From Streptomyces globisporus (GTDB taxonomy: Bacteria > Actinomycetota > Actinomycetes > Streptomycetales > Streptomycetaceae): 64,000 nt of DNA. Positions 8,625 to 16,305 of the stretch are shown here, piece after piece. A program made the position numbers and the translations under genes. The notes beneath the pieces were generated by a model. The model was not told the origin of the DNA. It did no database searches and saw only the letters and a program-made list of their open reading frames with translations. Where the stretch lies: assembly GCA_014649555.1 (NCBI GenBank), contig BMTG01000006.1, forward strand, positions 1 through 64,000. Reading direction: 5' to 3'. Each line of letters begins with the position of its first letter. The first letter of the stretch is position 1.

Positions 8625-9464
8625 ATGCGCATGCGAGCCCGGTCCGGCCCCACGGTGGAACACCGCGTTCTCGCGGTCCGCCTCCGCATGCTGCGGGAAC
8701 GCGCGGGCGTCAGCCTGCGGGCCGCCGCAGAGGCACTGGACGCCCACCCCGCCACCGTACGGCGTATCGAACGCGCGGAGACCGGACTCGACGCCCGGCA
8801 GGTCGGCGAACTGCTGCGCTGCTACGGCGTGCCGCCCGCCGTGGCCGGGCCCATCATGGCCGGGCTCGCGGCCGCGAACCTGCCCGGCTGGTGGCACCGC
8901 TGGCGGGACGCGATGGAGGCCTGGCAGCAGGACGTCATCGGCGTGGAGTCCTCGGCGAGCCTCGTGCGGACCTGGCACCCGGCGCTCGTGCCCGAACTGC
9001 TGCGCACCCCGGCGTACGCCGCCGAGCTCTACCGCACGCAGTACCCCGGGGACAGCCCCGCCCGCCGGGAACGCCGGGTGGAGCTGCTGCGGGAGCGCCG
9101 CCGCCGGCTGTGCGAGCGCGGAGCCGCCCTGTGGGCCCTGCTCCCTGCCGCGGCCCTCCATACGCGGGTCGGCGACCGGGAGACCATGGAGGGGCAGCGG
9201 GCCGCGCTGGCCGAGGCCATGCGGGAGCAGCGCGTCACCGTCCAAGTGGTGCCCCTGGACCACCCGCCGCACCCCCTGACCGGAGTACCGCCCCTGCACA
9301 TCCTGCGGGTGCCCGCACCCGAGATCGGGGACCAGGCGGTGCTGGAGACCCCGGGCGTCCGGGTCGACCTCATCGACGATCCCGAGGCCGTGATGGCCCA
9401 CCGCATCCGGCTCGACGCCGCGTGCGCCGCCGCGCCGGGACCCGGCACCCCGCTGCCGGTGTGA
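8625..9464 (+). CDS. XRE-family regulator with DUF5753 domain
   Basis: 279 residues. An N-terminal helix-turn-helix (about 15-70; LRMLRERAGVSLRAAAEAL, then HPATVRRIERAETG) is followed by the long DUF5753 region (WWHRWRDAMEAWQQDVIGVE, and LHILRVPAPE near the end). This is the WhiJ/AbaA-ORFA class of Streptomyces developmental and antibiotic regulators, which normally pair with a small DUF397 protein. No DUF397 gene is next to it here, but an RsbW-like gene is divergent. ATG at 8625 behind GAAGG. Confidence 0.85.
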   Translation: MRMRARSGPTVEHRVLAVRLRMLRERAGVSLRAAAEALDAHPATVRRIERAETGLDARQVGELLRCYGVPPAVAGPIMAGLAAANLPGWWHRWRDAMEAWQQDVIGVESSASLVRTWHPALVPELLRTPAYAAELYRTQYPGDSPARRERRVELLRERRRRLCERGAALWALLPAAALHTRVGDRETMEGQRAALAEAMREQRVTVQVVPLDHPPHPLTGVPPLHILRVPAPEIGDQAVLETPGVRVDLIDDPEAVMAHRIRLDAACAAAPGPGTPLPV

Positions 9465-9521
9465 CCGCGTCCGGCCCGCCGCCGGGATGCGGCGGGACCC
9501 GGTCCCGGACAGCGTGGGGGA

Positions 9522-10625
9522 GTGGTGCAGCTGCGCAGGGCCAAGTGGATCCCGTTGGGGGTCATCGTGCTGGGCGTCGTGCTGGACCTGGTGACCCCGA
9601 CGGACGTCACCTCGGCGCCCCTGCTGATGGCGGCGCCGGTCGCCGCCGCGCCGCTGCTGAGTCTGCGCGGCATCATCGCGATCGGGGCGCTCGCCATGGC
9701 CGTCCACGCGGTCCTCGCCTGGCACGACGGTACCCTCGGCTGGCAGCGCGGCGTCGCCAACCAGCTCACCCTTCTGGCCGTAACCGTGCTGGCCGTCCTG
9801 ATCAACCGCTCCCTGGAGGGCCGGGACGCCCGGACCCGGCGCGCCCGCCATATCGCCGCCGTGGCCCAGAGCGCCGTCCTGCCCCGCCCCCCTTCGCGCC
9901 TCGGGGAGCTCAGGATCGCCGCCCGGTACGTGCCCGCCGAGGACGAGGCCATGATCGGCGGCGACCTCTACGTCGTCCAGGAGACCCCGCACGGGGTGCG
10001 CGTGATGGTCGGGGACGTCCGGGGCAAGGGCCTGGGTGCGGTGAGCGCGGTCTGCGCGGACCTGGGGGCCTTCCGGTACGCGGCGGACGAGGCGGAGGAC
10101 CTGCCCGGCCTGGTCGCCGCGCTGGAGCGGGCCCTCATGCGCGAGGGCGGCAGGCGCGGCGGCCAGGAGCAGGACGAGGGGTTCACCACCGCGCTGATCG
10201 CCGAGTTCGCCGACGACCTCGGCACCGTACGGGTCGTCAACCGGGGACATCCACCGCCGGTGCTCCTGGACGCCCAGGGCCGGGCCACCGTCCTCGAACC
10301 CTCCGAGGAGGCGCCCCCGCTCGGCATGAGCGGCCTGGGGACCTGGTCGTGCCCGGTCGACACGTTCCCGTTCCCGCCCGGCGCCACCCTCATCTGCTAC
10401 ACGGACGGGGTCACCGAGGCCCGGGACGAGTCCGGAGCCTTCTACGACGCGTCCGTCCGGCTGCCCTTCCTCGTCCACCACCGGGCGCTGATCGGCTACC
10501 CGGCCTCCCCGGCGCAGATCCTGCACCTGCTGATCGAGGACGTCGGCCATCACACCGGGGGCCGGATCCAGGACGATCAGGCACTCCTCGCCCTCCACCG
10601 CCCCCCGGTCCCCCCGCACGCGTAG
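9522..10625 (+). CDS. Membrane-anchored SpoIIE/PP2C protein phosphatase
   Basis: 367 residues. Three or four N-terminal membrane segments (about 10-95) are followed by a cytosolic SpoIIE phosphatase domain with metal-binding GGDLYVV, GDVRGKG, NRGHPPPVL and YTDGVTEAR. Such enzymes dephosphorylate anti-sigma-factor antagonists. It is 57 bp downstream of the XRE gene on the same strand and near an RsbW-like kinase, so together they may form one stress or development switch. Start is the GTG at 9522 after GGGGGAG. Confidence 0.88.
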   Translation: MVQLRRAKWIPLGVIVLGVVLDLVTPTDVTSAPLLMAAPVAAAPLLSLRGIIAIGALAMAVHAVLAWHDGTLGWQRGVANQLTLLAVTVLAVLINRSLEGRDARTRRARHIAAVAQSAVLPRPPSRLGELRIAARYVPAEDEAMIGGDLYVVQETPHGVRVMVGDVRGKGLGAVSAVCADLGAFRYAADEAEDLPGLVAALERALMREGGRRGGQEQDEGFTTALIAEFADDLGTVRVVNRGHPPPVLLDAQGRATVLEPSEEAPPLGMSGLGTWSCPVDTFPFPPGATLICYTDGVTEARDESGAFYDASVRLPFLVHHRALIGYPASPAQILHLLIEDVGHHTGGRIQDDQALLALHRPPVPPHA

Positions 10626-10756
10626 CCGGCCTACGCGCTCCGCCGGCCGGTTCTGTCCGCCCGATACGTGTTTGAGGCGTCGATCGTCGGTCACCCGCAC
10701 GGAAGACACGTACGGCAACCGACTTACGACATCACGACATTCGGGAGTGAGCAGAG

Positions 10757-11032
10757 TTGAGCAGCACCGAGAACTGGCGCCTGCACGCCGCCTGCCGCGA
10801 GGAGGACCCGGACCTGTTCTTCCCCATCGGGAGCACCGGCCCCGCGGTAGTCCAGACCGAGGAGGCCAAGGCCGTCTGCCGAACCTGCCCCGTCCAGGCC
10901 GCCTGCCTGGAGTGGGCCCTGGAGAACGGACAGGACTCCGGTATCTGGGGCGGCCTGTCCGAGAACGAGCGGCGCGCCCTGAAGCGCCGCAGCCGCAGGC
11001 GCGCGGAGGCGCGCGGACGCGGCGCGGCCTGA
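10757..11032 (+). CDS. WhiB-family iron-sulfur transcription factor (WblE/WhiB1-like)
   Basis: 91 residues. The four cluster-binding cysteines are Cys13, Cys41, Cys44 and Cys50, followed by the turn GIWGGLSENERR and a basic tail (KRRSRRRAEARGRG) for DNA contact. The sequence REEDPDLFFPIG is close to WblE/WhiB1 proteins, which bind the primary sigma factor. The start is a TTG at 10757, 10 bp after GGAG; no ATG or GTG in frame fits, so translation may be weak. Confidence 0.93.
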   Translation: MSSTENWRLHAACREEDPDLFFPIGSTGPAVVQTEEAKAVCRTCPVQAACLEWALENGQDSGIWGGLSENERRALKRRSRRRAEARGRGAA

Positions 11033-11104
11033 CCCGTACGCCGCACAGTGGGGCCGCCCGGAGCGGTGTTCGTGATCCGGCAACGAGTGGGTACACGATG
11101 AGCC

Positions 11105-11446
11105 ATGGACACCACCGCTTGGCTCGTTCTCGGCGCCGTGGCCGCGCTGATCATGCTGGCCCTGGCCGTCGTGCTGCTGGTCCGCGTCTTCAGGGCCAGG
11201 AAACTGCTGGTCGACGCCGGGGTCCCGCTGCGCAGCAAGGCGCTCGTCTGGGCCGCCGTCATCTACACCGTGTCGCCCGTCGACCTGCTGCCCGACCCCG
11301 TCTACCTCGACGACATCGGCTTCCTGCTGGTCGCCCTGCGCTCCCTGCACTCGGCGGCAGCCGCGGCCGGAGTGCGTACGGGAACGAGTACCCGGGCCAA
11401 GACCCCGGCGGCCCCGGTGGAGCGCCGCCCCGACGCCGTGGGCTGA
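11105..11446 (+). CDS. YkvA-like DUF1232 membrane protein
   Basis: 113 residues. One N-terminal membrane helix (about 5-30), then the DUF1232 signature VSPVDLLPDPVYLDDIGFLLVAL in a second hydrophobic region, then a short polar tail. The family is widespread and its role is not established. ATG start at 11105. It converges with the secreted or anchored protein gene at 11476. Confidence 0.82.
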   Translation: MDTTAWLVLGAVAALIMLALAVVLLVRVFRARKLLVDAGVPLRSKALVWAAVIYTVSPVDLLPDPVYLDDIGFLLVALRSLHSAAAAAGVRTGTSTRAKTPAAPVERRPDAVG

Positions 11447-11481
11447 GGGCGGGCGGACCGCCGCTCCCCACCGGCTCAGCC
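11441..11481. terminator. Possible bidirectional terminator over two stop codons
   Basis: GGCTGAG (11441-11447) pairs with CTCAGCC (11475-11481), with further G/C pairing inside. It spans the 29-bp gap between converging genes and includes both stop codons. Confidence 0.45.
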
Positions 11482-12846
11482 GAGGGCGGGCGCGCCCGGC
11501 AGGGGTGTCCCCGCGCCGGGCTCCTGCGGGGCCCCGGTGTCCGGGGCGGGCGGCTGCGGGGCGGACTGTGAGTCGGGCGAGCCCGGCGGGTCCTCCGGCG
11601 CGGGCTCGGTCCCCGGGTCGTCGGGCGGCGGCTCCGAGGTCGCCGGGTCGTCCGGCGGAGGCTCGGAGGTCGCCGGATCCTCACCGGGCTGCGACGTCCG
11701 GTCGTCCGGCGCCGGCTCCGACGGGGTGGTGGCCCCGGACGAGGTGGGGCAGGGGTCCGATCCGGGCGGGCAGGGGGACTCGGAGGCGTTCTTCGGCGGA
11801 TCCGTCTTCTTGTCGCCGTCGCCCGTGTCACCGGCCGGCCGCTTGAACCAGTCGCCGTTCTCCGGATCGACCATCACGAACTCTTTCACCGGCTTCTCGG
11901 ACGGCTCCACCACGACCACGCCGGAAGCCCGGTAGCCCGGCCACGCCTTGCCCGTCTGCCGCGGGTCCTCCTGGGCGACGGGCGGCAGCAGCGGATTCCC
12001 GCACGCGCACCGCACCCTGGGGACGCCCCGGTCGTCGACGAGGACCGCCGTACCCGCCTGGAGCACGGCCTGGTAGGCGTTGGCCTCGCCGTCCCGGTAA
12101 CCGTGGTTGGTGACGCGGGTGTCCATGCGCAGCGTCACGGGGGTGAGCCCGCGCAGATAGCCGGGGACGGCGGACGGCTCGATGTCCTGGACCGAGGCGA
12201 ACGCCCGGTTCTTGTCCGGTGCCGCCTGCAACACCTTGACCTGCTGCTCCACATCGCAGCTCGCGATCTTCTGCGTGCCCCCGTACAGCCCCGGGGCCGC
12301 GCCGTCCACGCCCCGCGTCACCTGTGCGCCGGTCTTCGACGGGCTCGGCGCGACGGAGGGGCTGGCGGTCCCGGGCGCGGGGGCATCGTCGTTCGCCGTG
12401 GACTCCGTGAACGGATCCGGCCCGGACTCGCCCGCCGCCTGGAGGAAGACCTCGCCGCCCTCCTTCGACCCGCCGCCGCCCTCGGGCCGGGTCAGCACGA
12501 CCACCAGCACCACCGCGGCGACCAGAGCCGTCGCGATCGCCGCGATCCGGGGCACCGAACGCCACCAGGGCCGGTCGGGGCGGGGGCCGGGTGCGGCACC
12601 CGAGCCGCCGCCCGGACCACCGGGCCCGCCGCCGGAAGCCCCGGAGCCGCCCCCCTCGTCCCCGCCACCCGAACCGCCTGGGCCACCGGGGCCGTTCGGC
12701 CCACCGTGGTCGCCGCCGCTGGGCGGACCGGGCGGCGGGCCCGAAACGGTCGGAGGGGGCGGGGTGGGGCCGGACTCCGAGGGGCCCGAGAGCGGGCCGG
12801 ACGGCGGTCCTGTGGGGCGGCCGGAAGGCGGCGGTTGGACACTCAC
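11476..12846 (-). CDS. Membrane-anchored DUF6777-type protein with Gly/Pro-rich ends
   Basis: 456 residues. A disordered Pro/Gly/Ser cytosolic N-terminus (1-115) precedes one membrane helix (about 125-145) and an extracytoplasmic domain (about 175-365) containing GGTQKIASCDVEQQVKFL-like text, RVTNHGYRDG and CACGNPLLPP. I recall this as the Streptomyces DUF6777 domain. The tail is Pro/Glu/Asp-rich with tandem DPATSEPPPD repeats, resembling a wall-spanning stalk. GTG start at 12846 after GGGGAG. Function unknown; a related organisation (disordered lead, single helix, outer domain) is common in wall-sensing proteins. Confidence 0.7.
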   Translation of the reverse strand: MSVQPPPSGRPTGPPSGPLSGPSESGPTPPPPTVSGPPPGPPSGGDHGGPNGPGGPGGSGGGDEGGGSGASGGGPGGPGGGSGAAPGPRPDRPWWRSVPRIAAIATALVAAVVLVVVLTRPEGGGGSKEGGEVFLQAAGESGPDPFTESTANDDAPAPGTASPSVAPSPSKTGAQVTRGVDGAAPGLYGGTQKIASCDVEQQVKVLQAAPDKNRAFASVQDIEPSAVPGYLRGLTPVTLRMDTRVTNHGYRDGEANAYQAVLQAGTAVLVDDRGVPRVRCACGNPLLPPVAQEDPRQTGKAWPGYRASGVVVVEPSEKPVKEFVMVDPENGDWFKRPAGDTGDGDKKTDPPKNASESPCPPGSDPCPTSSGATTPSEPAPDDRTSQPGEDPATSEPPPDDPATSEPPPDDPGTEPAPEDPPGSPDSQSAPQPPAPDTGAPQEPGAGTPLPGAPALG

Positions 12847-13034
12847 GGGCTCTGCTCCCCGTTGTCGGTATCGCCCCGGAGCCCCCCGCCCGACCCGATT
12901 CCGTACGGGTCCGAGAGGTGACAATAAAGGGCATTTCGCACCATTGTCTGCTCCGCCCCGGCGGTCCTCGCAAGCGGAGGAGCGAACCGTTTCCTCGGGG
13001 AGCGAAGCGCCCGGTCCCTGCTTAGCGTGGGGTC

Positions 13035-14333
13035 GTGAACGTCCGGGCGAGCAACGAAGAGAACACCGCACGCACTCCGCACGGCTGGCGCGACGCGCTC
13101 CTGACGGTCCTCACCGGCGTGCTGGCCATGGTGGTGACGGCGGCGCTCGGCCTCTGGGCCGCCGGTGCGACCGGGCTGCCCGGCGGCGCCTTCCCGGCCG
13201 TCGTCGCCGCGGTGGTGGTGATGGCGGCGGGCGGCTCGGTCGGGCTGTCCGGGGACGCCGGTTCCCTCGTGGGGACGCAGGCCGACCTCTCGGTCCTGCC
13301 CCTCTCGGTCACCCTCGTGGGCGCGCTCCTCGTCGCCCGGGGCTTCCTCCGCCCGCTGCACCACCGCGCCGTCGCCGGGGGCCGTGAACTGGCCGGCTGG
13401 GCGGGCCGTGTCGCCGCCCTGTGGATCGTCGCCCTGATCGTCCTCTCGCTGATCGCCCGGCACACCTTCACCCTCTCGGCCGAGGACCTCACCGGCAGTG
13501 AGGCCGGGGACCTCCTCGGCGAGGACCCGAAGATCGGATTCCGGGCGGAGATCCCCCTCACCCTGGTCTTCGGGCTGCTGTGGCTGGCCGGGGTCCTCGT
13601 GCTGGCCCTGATCGTCTCGCGCCGCGCCCCGCTCCCCGCCCGGCTGCTGCGCTTCCAGGAAGCGGTGCGTCCGGCGGCGTTCGCCATGGTCGTGCTGCTC
13701 CTCGCCTGCGTCGTGCTCGGTGTCCTCGCCGGAATCATCGTGATGATCACGCGCGGCCACCCCGCCGAAACCGCCGCGGTGCTCCTCCTCGGACTCCCCA
13801 ACCTGGTCTGGCTCGCGCTCACCCTCGGCCTCGGCGCGTCCTGGGAGGGCAAGGTCGAAGGCCCCTTCGGGCTGCCCATGCCCCAGGTTCTCGACACCGT
13901 CCTGCGCACCCCCGACCTCTCCACCCTGAACCTGAGCACGCTCGCCGAACAGGATGGGCGCGTCCGCTGGCTCGTGGTCGTCGTCGCCGTGCTGGTGCTG
14001 GCCGCCGCGTTCCTCATGGCGGCGAGGTCGCCCGCCCGGACGCGCTTGTGGCAGCACGCGGTCCACATGGCGGTGGCGCTCACCCTGACGGTGCTGTTCA
14101 TCTGCCTCACCGCCCGGATCTCCGCCCACTACGGGCTCTCCCTCCTGGGCCTGGGGGACCTGGGCGGGGGACTCGGCGGGGAGGTGTCGCTGCGCGCGAA
14201 ACTGTGGACGGCGCTCGGGTTCGCGGTGCTGTGGGGGCTGGTCACCGGTTTCCTCGGCGGTCTGGCGGCCACCCGGGTGCACCGGCGCGGCGAGGTCGTG
14301 GAGCCGGAGGCAGGCCCCGGCCCCGGCGCCTGA
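13035..14333 (+). CDS. Streptophobe-family polytopic membrane protein
   Basis: 432 residues with about nine or ten hydrophobic segments, beginning LLTVLTGVLAMVVTAALGLW and ending WGLVTGFLGGLAATR. It matches the streptophobe family, multi-pass proteins found mainly in Streptomyces with no known role. GTG start at 13035. It is divergent from the DUF6777 gene across 188 bp and converges with the kinase operon. These families often sit near Ser/Thr kinases. Confidence 0.75.
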   Translation: MNVRASNEENTARTPHGWRDALLTVLTGVLAMVVTAALGLWAAGATGLPGGAFPAVVAAVVVMAAGGSVGLSGDAGSLVGTQADLSVLPLSVTLVGALLVARGFLRPLHHRAVAGGRELAGWAGRVAALWIVALIVLSLIARHTFTLSAEDLTGSEAGDLLGEDPKIGFRAEIPLTLVFGLLWLAGVLVLALIVSRRAPLPARLLRFQEAVRPAAFAMVVLLLACVVLGVLAGIIVMITRGHPAETAAVLLLGLPNLVWLALTLGLGASWEGKVEGPFGLPMPQVLDTVLRTPDLSTLNLSTLAEQDGRVRWLVVVVAVLVLAAAFLMAARSPARTRLWQHAVHMAVALTLTVLFICLTARISAHYGLSLLGLGDLGGGLGGEVSLRAKLWTALGFAVLWGLVTGFLGGLAATRVHRRGEVVEPEAGPGPGA

Positions 14334-14352
14334 ACGGCCGCCGCTCCCGCGC

Positions 14353-15369
14353 TCAGCCGGTCCCCGGGAACACCGGGGCGGCCCAGCACGGCGGGGCGGG
14401 CGGCGGTTCGGGGGTGGCCGACCAGGAGCCGGCCGGTGCGTCCACGCGGGTCGGCGGGTGCTCGCCGGGCCCGATGCCCGCCGCCGCGGCCCGGAGCGCG
14501 GCGACGAAGCGCAGGCAGGTCTCGTAACGGTCCTCCGGCGACTTGGCGAGCGCCTTCGCCAGTACGCCGTCGACGGTGGCGGGCAGCCCTGGCCGCAGCC
14601 CGCTCGGCGGGGTGGGCGGGTCGTACTGGTGGGCCCACAGCAGCGCCATGTCGTCGTCCCGCTGGAAGGGCGGCGCCCCGGTCAGGGTCTCCTGGACGAC
14701 GCAGGCGAGGCTGTACACGTCGCACCGCCCGTCCACGGGCCGCCCGGAGATCTGTTCCGGCGCCACGTAGTCGAGGGTGCCGACGAACTGGCCGACCGTG
14801 GTGAACCCGGTCAGCGACAGCGACTTCTTCGTCAGCCCGAAGTCCGTCAGGTACACGTGCTCCGGATGGTCGCTGTCGGTGCCCGCGGCCACCAGGATGT
14901 TGCCGGGCTTCACATCCCGGTGCACCAGGTCGTGGTCATGGGCCGCGTCGAGCGCGGACGCGACCTGGGCGGCGATCCGGACGGCGGCCGTCAGGTCCAG
15001 CGGCCCGCGCCGGTCGATCAGGACGCGCAGGTCCGCGCCCGCGACGAACCGCATGGCGATGTAGAGCAGCCCCTCCGTCTCGCCCGCCTCGAACACCGGC
15101 ACGATGTGGGGGTGGTCGATCGCGGCCGCCACCCGCGACTCGTGCGTGAATCGCTGCCGGAAGGTGTCGTTACGGGCCAGCTCGGGGGCGAGCAGCTTCA
15201 ACGCGACGATCCGGTCGAGCCGCAGGTCCTTGGCGCGGTAGACGACCGCCATGCCGCCGCGGCCGATCTCGGCCTCCACGAGATAGCTCGCGATCCGCTT
15301 GCCGACGAGATCGTCCTCACGCCCGGTGGGCACACCGGCGTCGTGCGACGGGGGAGGCGGCGGCGCCAT
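14353..15369 (-). CDS. Soluble Hanks-type Ser/Thr protein kinase
   Basis: 338 residues. Kinase domain about 28-290: glycine loop IGRGGMAVVY, Lys58 (ALKLL), Glu77, HRDVKPGN with catalytic Asp152, DFG at 176-178, APEQ. The tail (about 295-338) is Pro-rich with no membrane helix, unlike sensor PASTA kinases. It is the last gene of a three-gene minus-strand run; its start is 6 bp after the stop of the Thr-repeat protein gene. The context suggests it phosphorylates Thr sites read by the FHA domains of the first gene. Confidence 0.9.
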   Translation of the reverse strand: MAPPPPPSHDAGVPTGREDDLVGKRIASYLVEAEIGRGGMAVVYRAKDLRLDRIVALKLLAPELARNDTFRQRFTHESRVAAAIDHPHIVPVFEAGETEGLLYIAMRFVAGADLRVLIDRRGPLDLTAAVRIAAQVASALDAAHDHDLVHRDVKPGNILVAAGTDSDHPEHVYLTDFGLTKKSLSLTGFTTVGQFVGTLDYVAPEQISGRPVDGRCDVYSLACVVQETLTGAPPFQRDDDMALLWAHQYDPPTPPSGLRPGLPATVDGVLAKALAKSPEDRYETCLRFVAALRAAAAGIGPGEHPPTRVDAPAGSWSATPEPPPAPPCWAAPVFPGTG

Positions 15370-15375
15370 CGCCCG

Positions 15376-16296
15376 TCACCGCCCCGCATCGCCCGACGCC
15401 CCGCCGCCGGACGGTTCATCGGGCCCGGCGACGGTGATCGCGCGGGTGGCTTCGGGGGCGACGAGGCGTGTCGGTTCGGGCTCGTCGGGCGTTCGGCCTT
15501 CTTCGTCCGGGGTCACCACGCGCGTCGGTTCCGGCCCTGCGGGCGGTACGACGGGGGCGGGTTCGGCCTCATCGGGTGGGACGACGCGGGTGGGTTCTGG
15601 GCCTGCGGGCGGTGCGACGCGGGGGGGTTCGGGTTCGTCGGGGGTGACGAGGCGTGTCGGTTCGGGTTCGTCGGGTGGGACCACCCGCGTCGGCTCCGTC
15701 CCCTCGGGCGGAACCACCCGCGTCGGCTCCGGCCCCTCACCGCCCGCTACGCGAAAGGGCTCCGGCGTCTCCGCCTCCCCCGACGCGGAGACCGGTGCCG
15801 CCGCTCCCGGGCCCGCTGCCGCCGCGTACGTGCTCAGCCGGGCCCCGTCGCAGAAGACCCACCGCTCGTGCTCCGCGTCGTACAGCCACACCGACTCCCC
15901 GTCCACCACCATCCCGACCCGCAGCCCCCGCGTCCGCTGCCGGAAGCCCTCCCCGTCGCTGCGGCCCTCGGCCAGGTCCTGGGCCGCCCGGCGGTACCGG
16001 CTCAGCGACTCCTCCGCCCGGGCCAGCAGCGGTCGCGGGTCCGCGGTGCGTGCCATCGGCGCCCCGGAGGCCGGAGGCGTCCGCGGTACGGAGACGAGGA
16101 GGCGGCCGTCGACCCAGGCCGACCAGCCGTTGGAGCAGGCGACGTAAGCCCAGTCCCCGCGCCGGTCCCGCAGCTCCACCGGCAGCAGCGCGTCCAGCGG
16201 ATCGGTCGGGCGGGCCACGTCGGGGGACTCCCACGCGGGCAGCCCGTCCGGCGGGACGACGTGCGTGGGGCGGAATTCCGGGGTCGGGGTCGCCAT
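15376..16296 (-). CDS. Thr-repeat protein with SH3-like modules, middle gene of kinase operon
   Basis: 306 residues, apparently cytosolic. The N-terminal half has two small beta-rich segments (about 35-75 and 125-155; GDWAYVACSNGWSAWVDGRLL and GMVVDGESVWLYD). The second half is dominated by repeats of the pattern EPTRVVPPDEP, at least seven copies with variations, ending near residue 290; a related PTHVVPP motif is also at residue 10. Each repeat offers a Thr next to Arg. The spacing to flanking genes (9 and 6 bp) marks one operon. I know no function; a scaffold phosphorylated by the neighbouring kinase is my inference. Confidence 0.72.
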   Translation of the reverse strand: MATPTPEFRPTHVVPPDGLPAWESPDVARPTDPLDALLPVELRDRRGDWAYVACSNGWSAWVDGRLLVSVPRTPPASGAPMARTADPRPLLARAEESLSRYRRAAQDLAEGRSDGEGFRQRTRGLRVGMVVDGESVWLYDAEHERWVFCDGARLSTYAAAAGPGAAAPVSASGEAETPEPFRVAGGEGPEPTRVVPPEGTEPTRVVPPDEPEPTRLVTPDEPEPPRVAPPAGPEPTRVVPPDEAEPAPVVPPAGPEPTRVVTPDEEGRTPDEPEPTRLVAPEATRAITVAGPDEPSGGGASGDAGR

Positions 16297-16305
16297 GGAA
16301 CCAGC

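Noticed and set aside
15420-15760. Direct DNA repeats that look superficially like a CRISPR array
   Set aside because: They are in-frame codon repeats (EPTRVV pattern) within one gene, short and contiguous, with no spacers or cas genes.
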